A stretch of 64,000 nucleotides of DNA, taken from positions 62,001 through 126,000 of the forward strand of contig JBDHVC010000003.1 of assembly GCA_039809495.1 (NCBI GenBank), written 5' to 3'. Every line of letters starts with the position of its first letter. Within the stretch, counting starts at the first letter, position 1. The translations under genes were made by a program, and so were the position numbers. The stretch comes from JAFLCL01 sp039809495 (GTDB lineage Bacteria; Myxococcota_A; Polyangia; Polyangiales; Sandaracinaceae). The notes beneath the pieces were generated by a model. That model had not been told where the DNA came from. It saw only the letters and a list, made by a program, of their open reading frames with translations, and made no database searches. Positions 52,412-61,305 of this stretch are shown one piece after another.

Positions 52412-53581
52412 ATGAAGACGCCGTTCACCGAGGAGCACGAGCTCTTCCGCAAGACCTGCCGCGACTTCGCCGTGAAGGAGCTCGCGCCGCACGCCGACGC
52501 GTGGGAGAAGGACGAGATCTTCGCGCGCTGGGTCTTCGATCGCGCGGGCGCGCTCGGCCTCTTCAGCGCGCACTACCCCGAGGAGGTCGGCGGCGCGGGC
52601 GGGGACTACTGGTTCTCGATCGCCAAGAGCGAGGAGCTCGTGAAGAGCGGGCTCGCGGGCGTGACGATGGCGCTCCTCGTCCAGAGCGACATGGCGACGC
52701 CCTGCATCGGGGAGCTCGGCACGCGCGAGCAGAAGGAGGAGTTCCTCGCGCCCGCGATCCGCGGCGAGAAGATCGCGGCGCTCGGCGTCTCGGAGCCCGG
52801 CGCGGGCTCGGACGTCGCGAACATCCAGACGACGGCGCGCCTCGAGGGCGACGAGTACGTCGTGCGCGGCAGCAAGACCTTCATCACGAACGGCACGCGC
52901 GCCGACTTCGTGACGCTCCTCGTCCGGACGCGGCCCGAGGCGGGGCACATGGGCTTCTCGATCCTCCTCTTCCCGACCGACACCAAGGGCTTCTCCGTCT
53001 CGAAGAAGCTCTCGAAGATGGGCAACTGGTCGAGCGACACCGCCGAGCTCTTCTTCGACGACTGCCGCATACCCAAGCGCTACCTCCTCGGCGAGGAGGG
53101 CCAGGGCTTCATGTACCTGATGCAGAATTTCCAGAGCGAGCGGCTCATCGGCTCGACGAGCGCGCTCGCGGGCGCCTTCCACGCGCTCGAGCGGAGCCTC
53201 GAGTGGGGGCGGCAGCGGAGCGTGTTCAACAAGCCGCTCGTGAAGCACCAGGTGTGGCAGCACCGGCTCGCCGAGCTCTACACGAAGGCGGAGGCCGGCA
53301 AGGCGCTCGCGTACAAGGCGGCCGAGGCGTTCAACGCGGATCGCTACGTGAACCGGGGGCCCATCAGCTTCGAGACGGTGAAGCTCATCGCGATGAGCAA
53401 GCTCTTCGTCGGCGACGTGGCCGACGAGGTCGCGGACTTCGCCGTCCAGTTCCACGGCGGCATGGGCTACCTCGAGGACCTCTGGGTCGCGCGCTACTAC
53501 CGCGATCAGCGCCTCTTCCGCATCGGCGGTGGCACGAGCGAGGTCATGAAGTACATGATCGCGAAGATCATGGGGCTCTGA
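52412..53581 (+). CDS. Acyl-CoA dehydrogenase
   Basis: 389 residues, full length for the family. N-terminal helical domain, the beta domain with SEPGAGSDVANIQTTA and TFITNGTRADF, and the C-terminal helical domain with QFHGGMGYLEDLWVARYYRDQ and RIGGGTSEVMK. FAD-dependent desaturation of acyl-CoA in fatty-acid or amino-acid breakdown. GAAGGAGAGG ribosome site. Single gene. Confidence 0.95.
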   Translation: MKTPFTEEHELFRKTCRDFAVKELAPHADAWEKDEIFARWVFDRAGALGLFSAHYPEEVGGAGGDYWFSIAKSEELVKSGLAGVTMALLVQSDMATPCIGELGTREQKEEFLAPAIRGEKIAALGVSEPGAGSDVANIQTTARLEGDEYVVRGSKTFITNGTRADFVTLLVRTRPEAGHMGFSILLFPTDTKGFSVSKKLSKMGNWSSDTAELFFDDCRIPKRYLLGEEGQGFMYLMQNFQSERLIGSTSALAGAFHALERSLEWGRQRSVFNKPLVKHQVWQHRLAELYTKAEAGKALAYKAAEAFNADRYVNRGPISFETVKLIAMSKLFVGDVADEVADFAVQFHGGMGYLEDLWVARYYRDQRLFRIGGGTSEVMKYMIAKIMGL

Positions 53582-53659
53582 GCCCGCGGCCTCGCCGATC
53601 GGGAGGGGCCGCGACGAAGGCCGCTCGTGGAGCGCGCGCCCGCGCGTAGGATGCAGACG

Positions 53660-54535
53660 ATGACGAAGCCGCTCATTCTCACCGGGCTCGAGCTCGCGCG
53701 CCCCGACACGCACGTCCTCGACACGGCGCTCCTCTACGCGAAGGAGCTCGACGCGGAGGTGCACGCCGTCCACGCGCTCGATCTCGCGCGCCCCGACCAC
53801 AAGACGGTGCCCGAGACGCCCGCGGCGCACGCGATGCTCGCCAAGCTCGAGGGCCGCGAGGTCGAGGCCAAGACGCGGCTCGAGGCGCTTCGCGCGGAGC
53901 GCTCCACGTTCGGCGTGCCGCTCACCGTCGGCGTGGAGGACGGCCGCCCCTGCGACGCGATCCTGCGCCTCGCGCGCGGGGCGATACAGGCGGGGCGCGA
54001 GGTGCTCGTCGTCGTCGGGACGGGGAGGATGCAGGGTCCGCTCCCCCAGCGCCTGCTCGGCTCGACCGCCGACCAGCTCCTCAAGCACGCCGAGGGACCC
54101 GTGCTCGTCGTCCCGCACGCCGGAGACGACGAGCACTCCGGCGGCGTGACGCGGAGCCCGCACGGCGGCACGTGGGTCGTCGCCTTCGACGGCACCGAGC
54201 CCGCGGCGCGTGCTCTCGCGCTCGCCGAGCGGTGGTCGAAGGCGACGGAGAGCCGCCTCGCGCTCGTCCACGCGAGCTCCGACCGCGCCGCCGAGAAGCA
54301 GATGCGCGCCGCGCTCGAGGCGTCGGGCGACCCGGCGATCGCCGCGCTCGCCAGCGCGCTCACCATCGTCGAGGACACGCCGGCGGAGGCGATCCTCGCG
54401 TTCGCCGAGCGCGAGGGTGCGAGCCTCGTCATCATCGGGTCGCACGGCCGAACGGGCCTGGCGCGCGCGTTCTTCGGGAGCGTGGCGGCGAGCGTCGTCC
54501 GCGGCGCGACGACGCCCGTGCTCTGTATCCGCTGA
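53660..54535 (+). CDS. Tandem universal stress protein (UspA), 291 aa
   Basis: Two Usp domains (about 3-145 and 160-290). The second has the ATP-binding motif GSHGRTGLARAFFGSVA near the C-terminus; the first has the degenerate GTGRMQGPLPQRLLGSTA. A TAGGAT box at 53647-53652 precedes the ATG by 7 bases. An earlier ATG (53651) overlaps that box. Confidence 0.9.
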   Translation: MTKPLILTGLELARPDTHVLDTALLYAKELDAEVHAVHALDLARPDHKTVPETPAAHAMLAKLEGREVEAKTRLEALRAERSTFGVPLTVGVEDGRPCDAILRLARGAIQAGREVLVVVGTGRMQGPLPQRLLGSTADQLLKHAEGPVLVVPHAGDDEHSGGVTRSPHGGTWVVAFDGTEPAARALALAERWSKATESRLALVHASSDRAAEKQMRAALEASGDPAIAALASALTIVEDTPAEAILAFAEREGASLVIIGSHGRTGLARAFFGSVAASVVRGATTPVLCIR

Positions 54536-54543
54536 CGGCGCGA

Positions 54544-55197
54544 TCAGCGATCCGCGAGCGCGAGCGCCACGATCTCGCGAGGGTGCTCGACGAGGTGGCG
54601 CGCGCCCGCGGCGAGGAGCTCCTCGCGCGATCGAAAGCCCCACGCGACGGCGACGGGGATCGCGCCGGCGTTCGTCGCCGTCCAGACGTCCACGTCGCTG
54701 TCCCCGACGAAGAGCGCGTCGCGCGCATCCACGCCGAGGCTCGCGAGCGCCTCGAGGAGCCCACGGGGATCGGGCTTGTGCGGGATCCCCTCGCGCTGCC
54801 CGAGCACGACCTCGAAGGGGTGGCTCGGGAAGAGCCGCTCGACGACCTCGCGCGCGGCCGCGTGGGGCTTGTTCGACACGACGCCGAGCGCGACCCGGGC
54901 GCGCCTCAGCTCCTCGATCATGTCCGCGATGCCGGGGTAGGGGCGCGAGCGCACGACGAGGTGCTCGGCGAAGTAGGCGCGAAAGCGCGCGAAGATCGGC
55001 GCGAAGGTCGCGTCGTCGACGGGAGGCAGCGCGCGGCGGACGAGCTCGCGCGCCCCACCGCCCACGAGCGCGCGGTAGGCGTCGACGGCGTGCGTCGGAT
55101 AGCCCTGCTCTCGGAGCACGGCGTTCAGCGCGTCGGCGATGTCCTCGAGGCTGTCGACGAGCGTCCCATCGAGATCGAAGAGCACGGCGGAGCGCAT
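54544..55197 (-). CDS. gph: HAD-family phosphatase (phosphoglycolate phosphatase-like)
   Basis: 217 residues. Motif I FDLDGTLVDS (7-16), motif II VVSNKPH, motif III Lys in HKPDP, motif IV GDSDVDVWTATNAG. The cap is helical. Matches Gph, which removes 2-phosphoglycolate; substrate assignment is by family resemblance. Converges with the Usp gene, 8 bases away. Confidence 0.9.
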   Translation of the reverse strand: MRSAVLFDLDGTLVDSLEDIADALNAVLREQGYPTHAVDAYRALVGGGARELVRRALPPVDDATFAPIFARFRAYFAEHLVVRSRPYPGIADMIEELRRARVALGVVSNKPHAAAREVVERLFPSHPFEVVLGQREGIPHKPDPRGLLEALASLGVDARDALFVGDSDVDVWTATNAGAIPVAVAWGFRSREELLAAGARHLVEHPREIVALALADR

Positions 55198-55405
55198 GGG
55201 TGACGGCGTCTTAGCGAACCCAGCGGAGGCGCGCACGCGAAGGCGCTCGCGCGCGCGAGGCTTCGGGACACGCGTGGCTCGGGATCGCGGCGAGGCGAGG
55301 GCCGTCGTGGCTCTCGCGAGCGTCCAACACGCGGCGCGCGTCCGAGTCCCTCCCCCAAAGACGCGTGTCGAGGCCCGGACTGCCACCCTGTAGAATGCCG
55401 CTCAT

Positions 55406-56341
55406 ATGAACCCTGAGAGGAACCCATCCGCGTACGGTCGCCAGCCGGGGAGCCTGGGTGGTCTGTGTCATCCCGCGCTCCGTCGCGCGTTGGCTGCGCT
55501 GGCCTTCGGTCCGGTCGTGCTCTCCTGCTCGCCGTCGTGGTCGAGCCACGCGGTGCGCACGGCACCGCCGCCCCCGGCCTCGTGCGCGGTCCTCTTCGGG
55601 ATCGAGTGGAGCGCTCCCGATGACGCGACGCGCGTCGTGACCGTCACCGCCACCAACCAGACGGACGCCGCGATCGACTTCGAGCTCCCCGACCGATGCC
55701 CGCACCCGTTGATCGCGCTGGAGGGCCTGCCAGACGGCTTCGACGAGCGGCTCACCTGCGCCATGGGCGCCTGCCTTGGATCTCGTTCCGCGGTTCACGT
55801 CCACCTCGCGCCGAACCAGCGGCGGGAGATCTCGACGACCGAGCTCCCGCTCGACGGGACGTCGTGCGTCGCGCCGCTCCCACGCGAGGTGCTGCTCGTG
55901 GGCCCGGTCGTACCGCAGCTCTCGGTGCCGACCTGTGGTCGGCCAGCCAGCGTCGACCTTCGTAGAGGTCCTGATCGCGCGCCGCCGATCGTCACGCCGG
56001 AGGCGCCCGCACCTCCCGCCCCCACCACGGCACCGCCGCAAGCGCCCGAGCCTCCTCAACCCCCCGTGGCGCCCGCGCCTCCCGGCGATCCTTACGCGTG
56101 CTCCACGGCGGCCGACTGTGTGCTGTCGTGCCCGAACGCCAGCGGCTGCTGCGGCTGGCCCTGCGGCTGCCAGCACGCGATCCGGCGCGATCACGCGGCG
56201 GAGTTCGAGGCCAATTACGCCCGCAGCTGCTCGCCGCGCGCTCCGAACTGTCCCGACGTCGCGTGCATGCGCCAAGACGCCATGTTCGCGACCTGTCGCG
56301 ACGGCCGATGCGTCGGCGCCTCGAGCCTGAGCGGCTGGTAG
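55406..56341 (+). CDS. Lipoprotein, Pro-rich linker and Cys-rich C-terminus, 311 aa
   Basis: Long basic signal region with a lipobox-like LSC at about 39-41; a beta-sandwich-like part (about 55-185, with VVTVTATNQTDAAIDFELPD), a Pro/Ala linker (about 190-225), and a C-terminal Cys-rich module (about 230-305). A TAGAAT box precedes the ATG by 9 bases. No known function. Confidence 0.8.
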   Translation: MNPERNPSAYGRQPGSLGGLCHPALRRALAALAFGPVVLSCSPSWSSHAVRTAPPPPASCAVLFGIEWSAPDDATRVVTVTATNQTDAAIDFELPDRCPHPLIALEGLPDGFDERLTCAMGACLGSRSAVHVHLAPNQRREISTTELPLDGTSCVAPLPREVLLVGPVVPQLSVPTCGRPASVDLRRGPDRAPPIVTPEAPAPPAPTTAPPQAPEPPQPPVAPAPPGDPYACSTAADCVLSCPNASGCCGWPCGCQHAIRRDHAAEFEANYARSCSPRAPNCPDVACMRQDAMFATCRDGRCVGASSLSGW

Positions 56342-56437
56342 CACCCTGACGCGCTCACGGCGGATCGCGGCTCGAGCGTCCCCTGCTGGTGGACGCGGTC
56401 GCGTCAAGAGCGCGGCGCGCGCGAAGGGGCCCGCCGC

Positions 56438-57418
56438 TCAGAACGCGAGGGCGTAGATGGTGGGGAACGCTTGGTTCTCGAAGGGCGGCACGGCGCGCTC
56501 GGAGTACGAGATCGCGACGGCGACGCCGACGATCGCGGCGACGCCGACGCCCACGCCGATCCAGAGCCACGGCTCCTCGACGAGCGGGCGACCCGGCGGA
56601 TCGAGCGTGAGCGCGACCGTCCGACCCGGCGGCACCTCGATCTCGGTGCGGCGCTCCCCGTGCTCGCCGCTCGTGACGATGACGTAGCGCCCCGGCGCGA
56701 GCGACCCCGTCCACGGCGCGCCGCCCTCGCCGAGGAGGGCCTCGTCGCTCGGAGAGAGGACGCGGAATTGGGCGTGCTCGTCGCCGGATCGCAGGACGAG
56801 CGAGCTCGGGCGCTGGTCCAGGGCCGGGTGGAGCGCGATCGCGACGTGCGCCGTGTCGCCGCTCACCCGAAAGCGCTCCTCGGCGGGCTCGTAGTCCTGC
56901 GCCGTGGCGACGAGGAGGTGCTCGCCGGGATCGACGCGGTGGGTGCTCGAGCCCGGCGCCTCCGCGATGACGACGCCGTCGAGGCGCACCTCGAGCGCGT
57001 CGGGCCCCTCGACCGAGAGCTCGAGCGTGCCGACGCTCCGCTCGACCTCGCGGAGCAGCGACTGGACGGAGGCGCGATCGGCGGGACGGAGCGGGCCGAG
57101 CTCGCCGTCGAGCAGGCGCTGGTAGAGCGCCTCGGCCTCGAGCGCGTGGCCGAGGCCGCGGAGCGCGAGCGCCCAGTTGAACGCCGTCGGGAGGCGCGGC
57201 GCGAGCGTGAAGGAGCGCTCGAACGCCGCCGTCGCGTCGCGGTAGCGCCCCGCGTCGAGCTCGCGCATCCCGCGCTCGAAGCTCGAGCGCGCCTCAGCCT
57301 CGCTCGACTGGGCGCGAGCGGGCGCGGAGGCGAAGACCGCGAGCGCCACGACGAGCGCGGCGGCGAGCGCTCGAGCCCACGCGCGCCTCCACGAGAGTGC
57401 CGAGCCGCGGCTCCTCAT
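56438..57418 (-). CDS. TPR/PEGA-domain envelope protein, 326 aa
   Basis: Signal peptide (cleavage near ARA-QSS), TPR region (about 38-110: GMRELDAGRYRDATAAFERSF, ALALRGLGHALEAEALYQRLL), a PEGA-like carbohydrate-binding module (about 130-190, DALEVRLDGVVIAEAPG), a second beta domain, and a C-terminal membrane helix (about 290-312). Last gene of a four-gene operon; its ATG overlaps the stop of the lipoprotein gene before it. Confidence 0.85.
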   Translation of the reverse strand: MRSRGSALSWRRAWARALAAALVVALAVFASAPARAQSSEAEARSSFERGMRELDAGRYRDATAAFERSFTLAPRLPTAFNWALALRGLGHALEAEALYQRLLDGELGPLRPADRASVQSLLREVERSVGTLELSVEGPDALEVRLDGVVIAEAPGSSTHRVDPGEHLLVATAQDYEPAEERFRVSGDTAHVAIALHPALDQRPSSLVLRSGDEHAQFRVLSPSDEALLGEGGAPWTGSLAPGRYVIVTSGEHGERRTEIEVPPGRTVALTLDPPGRPLVEEPWLWIGVGVGVAAIVGVAVAISYSERAVPPFENQAFPTIYALAF

Positions 57419-57975
57419 CCGTCCTCCTCCATCGTGCACGTCGGCGCGTACCCGCCGAGCTCGCAGCGCTGCGAGCGGCCGGGGCCGCACGCCGCGGGCG
57501 CCTCGCAGAGACCGAAGGCGACGCACTCCGGCGCGAAGCAGCCCGCCTCCTCGCAGGCGCAGGTCGTCCCCGTGGGGCAGCTCGCGCTCTCACAGGCGGC
57601 GTCGAGCCGCAGGGCGACCTCGCGGATCTCGCCGCTCGCGAAGGCGAGGTAGACGTCGCGCTCGACGAGCACGTCCGTCGGCCCCGCGCGGAGCACGAAG
57701 CGCAGCGCCGCCCCGCGCGATCCGGAGCGCGGCACCACGCGCACGCCCGCGGGGATCGGCAGCCCCGACGCGCCGCCGATCGGCTGCTCGCTCCGGTAGA
57801 TCTCGCGCCCCTCCTCGTCGAAGGCGAGCACCTCGAGGACGCGCTCGCGCTCGAGCAGGCTCGCGTCGACGTCGAGCGAGATCCGGAGCTCCGTCACCTC
57901 ATCACACGCCGTGAGCGCGCACGCGAGGCTCGCCCCGACGACGGCGAGGCGGGCGAGGTACGCGGCGCGCCTCAC
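57415..57975 (-). CDS. Small lipoprotein, 186 aa
   Basis: Lipobox LTAC (Cys about 22). A beta-rich body (about 25-125) resembling a carboxypeptidase-regulatory-like fold, then a Cys-rich end (CESASCPTGTTCAC, GCFAPEC). The GTG start overlaps the stop of the beta-helix gene (GTGA), and its own stop overlaps the TPR/PEGA gene. Unknown function. Confidence 0.75.
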   Translation of the reverse strand: MRRAAYLARLAVVGASLACALTACDEVTELRISLDVDASLLERERVLEVLAFDEEGREIYRSEQPIGGASGLPIPAGVRVVPRSGSRGAALRFVLRAGPTDVLVERDVYLAFASGEIREVALRLDAACESASCPTGTTCACEEAGCFAPECVAFGLCEAPAACGPGRSQRCELGGYAPTCTMEEDG

Positions 57976-59663
57976 GGGAGCCTCCGGGCGCGGGGCGCGT
58001 CCGTGCCGCGACACGCCGACGAGGGCTCGAGCGGCCCCGCCGTCCTTCGCGACGGGCGCGGGTCGCCGCAGAGGTCGTCCGCGACGTCGCTCGCGAGCGT
58101 CGGCACGCTCGGGAGCGGGCGGAGGTCGTCTTCGGGATCGACGACGAGCTCGGCGAGCGGGCGCTCGAACACGCTCTCACGCTCGTCGACGGTGGAGGCG
58201 GCCGCGACCCGACGCCGCCCCGTCACGAGGGCTCCGATCACCGTCAGCTCGACGCCCGCGCGGAGATCGAGGTCGCCGACGACGAGCGTGTGCTCGACGC
58301 GGCAAGACTCGCAATTCTGGATCGCCACGCCGCCGCTCCGGACGATCGTGTTGCGCAGGACGAGGCCGCGCTGCTGTCCGGCGGCGACGGTGCCGAAAGA
58401 AAGCCCGAGGAACGAGGAGCCGACAGGCAGCTCCCCGCGGACCTCGACGAGGTTGCGCTCGAGGACGAGCCCCTCGGACGTACCGAGGAAGTAGGCGCCG
58501 GTGCTGCCGTGCCCGTCGTAGAGGACGTCGCGGAAGACGTTGTCCCGGAAGATCCAGCGCGAGGCGCCCTGGAACCGGAGGCCCGTCACCGACGTGCTCA
58601 CGCTCGAGGGGCGCGGGCGCGTGCACTCGAGGACGTTGCCCTCGAGGATCCCGTCGTCCGGCGTGCGGCCGTCGCTCGCGGGGTTGACGTGGACGATCTG
58701 GTTGAAGTCGGCGAAGCGGTTGTTCCGAAGGACGGTGTAGCGCCCCGAGCCGGAGACGTGCACCGCGTGGTCGCAGTCTTGGTCCGCGAGGCAGTGCCCC
58801 TCGATGTCGAGGCCGTCGATCACCCAGTAGGGGTGCGTGATGACGAACACCTCCGCCGGCTCCTCCCCGCTGTAGCGGAGGATCGCGGTCCCAGGGGTGC
58901 GCGCGCGGACGACGATGGGCGCGTCGGCCGAGCCGCCGCGCGCGGTCCGGAGGTTCCGGGTGAGCTCGTAGCTCCCCGGCTCGACGACGATCTCGTCGCC
59001 GAAGCGGGCGTCCGCGACGGCGTCGGCGAGGGCCTCTGCCGAGTCGACGGTGACGACGCGGAGCGGCTCGTGGGCCTCACGCGGGCCGTTCGGAGAGACG
59101 AAGGGGATCGGCTCGCAGCGCCCGTCGATGCACGTCTCGTCCGCGGCACACGCGCGCTGAAAGAGGATGCAGTCGTCGGAGAAGGTCAGCGTGTACTCCT
59201 GCCGACCGCCAGGCCCGCGCGGCGCGAACGCGGCGCGGAACGAGCGCTCGTTGAAGGGCTCGAGCGCGCCTCCCCCCGCGTCGCGGAGCGCGCGCGCCGT
59301 CACGAGGAAGCTCCTGTGCCAGTCGCCGCCGAGCGGGCGGATCGGGAGCGGCGAGGACGGGAGGCCCCCGAGGTCCGCGACGTCCACCCGGGCGACGCTC
59401 TCGGTCGCGCCGTCGCTCCCGCGCACCTCGTACTCGATCGCCACGAGCTGCGCGCGGGTCTCGGGCTCCGCGTCGAAGCGGACGAGGAATTCGCTCTCGT
59501 AGACGAGCACGCAGCTCGCCGCGGAGAGGCACGCTGCGAGCCCCAACGCGATGGGCCCCAACGCGGTCGACCCCAGCGCGGCCCACCGAGCGCGCTCGAA
59601 CACCGGCCGTCGGCGACGATCGCTCGGGTGGCGCGAGGGCTCTCTCCGGATCGGGTGAGTCAT
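57972..59663 (-). CDS. Parallel beta-helix lipoprotein, 563 aa
   Basis: A long basic leader, a hydrophobic signal (about 28-52) with candidate lipobox Cys residues, a beta-sandwich and a Cys-rich knot (CAADETCIDGRC), then a right-handed beta-helix (about 200-470) with rungs such as WVIDGLDIEGHC, YTVLRNNRFADFNQIVHV, WIFRDNVFRDVLYDG and LVLRNTIVRSGGVAI. Resembles polysaccharide lyase/chondroitinase B-like proteins. Start overlaps the kinase stop (ATGA). Confidence 0.8.
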   Translation of the reverse strand: MTHPIRREPSRHPSDRRRRPVFERARWAALGSTALGPIALGLAACLSAASCVLVYESEFLVRFDAEPETRAQLVAIEYEVRGSDGATESVARVDVADLGGLPSSPLPIRPLGGDWHRSFLVTARALRDAGGGALEPFNERSFRAAFAPRGPGGRQEYTLTFSDDCILFQRACAADETCIDGRCEPIPFVSPNGPREAHEPLRVVTVDSAEALADAVADARFGDEIVVEPGSYELTRNLRTARGGSADAPIVVRARTPGTAILRYSGEEPAEVFVITHPYWVIDGLDIEGHCLADQDCDHAVHVSGSGRYTVLRNNRFADFNQIVHVNPASDGRTPDDGILEGNVLECTRPRPSSVSTSVTGLRFQGASRWIFRDNVFRDVLYDGHGSTGAYFLGTSEGLVLERNLVEVRGELPVGSSFLGLSFGTVAAGQQRGLVLRNTIVRSGGVAIQNCESCRVEHTLVVGDLDLRAGVELTVIGALVTGRRRVAAASTVDERESVFERPLAELVVDPEDDLRPLPSVPTLASDVADDLCGDPRPSRRTAGPLEPSSACRGTDAPRARRLP

Positions 59664-61150
59664 GGTGATCCGTGGTCCCAGCCCCACGCCCCGACGCGGC
59701 TCGCGGAGCCCGCCCGCTCGTCTCTCGCGCCGCGGCGCGCAGGCCGCCGTCCCCTCGGGATCGCCTGGGTGGCGCCGCTCGACTCGGGCGCGCGCGAGGG
59801 CTCCTCGAGCGCCCGCTCGCCCTCCGCCTCGCGAGCCGTGTCGTGCTCGGCGCTCCGATCCTCATCGTCGGCGACGAGCGGCGTCGCCGCTGGCGGAGCG
59901 TCCATGTGACCGACGACGGCAGCGCGCGGAGCCGCGGCCCCCTCCTGCGGCGTGGCCGCGAGAGGGCCGTACACGCCGAGGAGCGCCAGCGCGAGGACGA
60001 CGGCCAGCGCGCCCGCGGCGATCCACGCCCACGGGGCGCGGCGCGACGAGCTCGGAGGCGACTCGGGCGACGCGAGCTGTGCGTCGCCTCGAGGCCGAGG
60101 GAGCTCGAGCTTCGTCGGCGGGTCGGAGCGGAGCCTCTTCGCCGGCCTCGGCTCGTCCTCGAGCTCGTCGAGCGGCAGCTCCACGGACGCCGCGCTGACG
60201 GCGACGCGGATGCGATCCGAGAGCTCGTCCCGCGCCGTCCGGAAGTGCGCCATCAGATAGTCGGCGATCTCGATCACGCCCTCGCGCGCCACCTCGTCCG
60301 CGATGAGGGCGTCGAGCGCGCGCCCGACCTCGTCGGCGTCCTGGGGGCGAAGGGCCGGATCGAGCGCGAGCATCCGAAACACGAGCTCGACGAGGGCGCT
60401 CGGCAGCTCGGGGCACTCCTCGCCCAGATCAGGCGCCGTCTTGCCCTTCACGATGGCGCGCGCGATCTCGTCCGAGCTGCCCTCGTAGGGGTGGTGCCCC
60501 GCGATCACCTCGTAGAGGACGAGCCCGAGCGCGAAGAGGTCCGTGCGCCGATCGATGTCGCCGAAGGTGAGCTGCTCGGGCGCCATGTAGCGGAGCTTCC
60601 CCTTCACGAGCCCGGCCTCGGTCTGCGTGCTCGCGCCGAGCGCCTTCGCGACGCCGAAGTCGGAGATGCGCGCGATGCCGTCGTAGCCGACGAGGACGTT
60701 CTGCGGCGAGACGTCGCGGTGGACGACGGATAGGGGCTTCCCCTTCGCGTCGCGCGTCTCGTGGGCGGCGTGCAGCCCCGCGGCGACGTGTCGGATGATG
60801 CGCAGCGCGATCTGGAGCGGCAGCACGCCGTCCGCGGCCGCGTGCGTGAGGAGCTGGGAGAGCGACTGCCCCTCGACGAGCTCCATCACGAGGAAGGGGC
60901 CCTGATCGTCCTCGCCGACGTCGAGGACGCTGACGACGTTCGCGTGCCGGATCGTGCCGGCGACGCGCGCCTCATCGTGGAGCATCGCGACGAGCTCGCG
61001 GTCCTCCGCGTAGTGAGGGTGCAGGCGCTTGATCGCCACGAGCCGCTCGAAGCCGCTCTCGCGGCGCCAGCCCACGTCCACCGTGCCCATCCCGCCTCGA
61101 GCGAGGCGAAAGAGGGTCCGATACCGGCGAGGCTGCGAGCGGCCCGTCAT
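59660..61150 (-). CDS. Ser/Thr protein kinase with membrane segment
   Basis: 496 residues. Kinase domain at about 10-285: ARGGMGTV glycine loop, AIKRLHP lysine, HRDVSPQN, DFGVAK, APEQ. A membrane helix lies at about 376-398, then an acidic extracytoplasmic tail. First gene of the operon 61150-56438, so it is likely to signal from or to the beta-helix and lipoproteins made with it. Confidence 0.95.
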   Translation of the reverse strand: MTGRSQPRRYRTLFRLARGGMGTVDVGWRRESGFERLVAIKRLHPHYAEDRELVAMLHDEARVAGTIRHANVVSVLDVGEDDQGPFLVMELVEGQSLSQLLTHAAADGVLPLQIALRIIRHVAAGLHAAHETRDAKGKPLSVVHRDVSPQNVLVGYDGIARISDFGVAKALGASTQTEAGLVKGKLRYMAPEQLTFGDIDRRTDLFALGLVLYEVIAGHHPYEGSSDEIARAIVKGKTAPDLGEECPELPSALVELVFRMLALDPALRPQDADEVGRALDALIADEVAREGVIEIADYLMAHFRTARDELSDRIRVAVSAASVELPLDELEDEPRPAKRLRSDPPTKLELPRPRGDAQLASPESPPSSSRRAPWAWIAAGALAVVLALALLGVYGPLAATPQEGAAAPRAAVVGHMDAPPAATPLVADDEDRSAEHDTAREAEGERALEEPSRAPESSGATQAIPRGRRPARRGARDERAGSASRVGAWGWDHGSP

Positions 61151-61305
61151 CGCTCCAGCTCACGTCGCGCGCGAAGAGGCATCCGAGCCCGCGAGCATAC
61201 CAAGGCGGGGCCGCGCGTGGCGGGCGCGCGAGCGAGCGGGATCGCGACGCTCGGCCCGCGCGTTCGAGCGTCGAGGCGCCGAGCGACGGTGTTAGCCTCG
61301 ACGGG

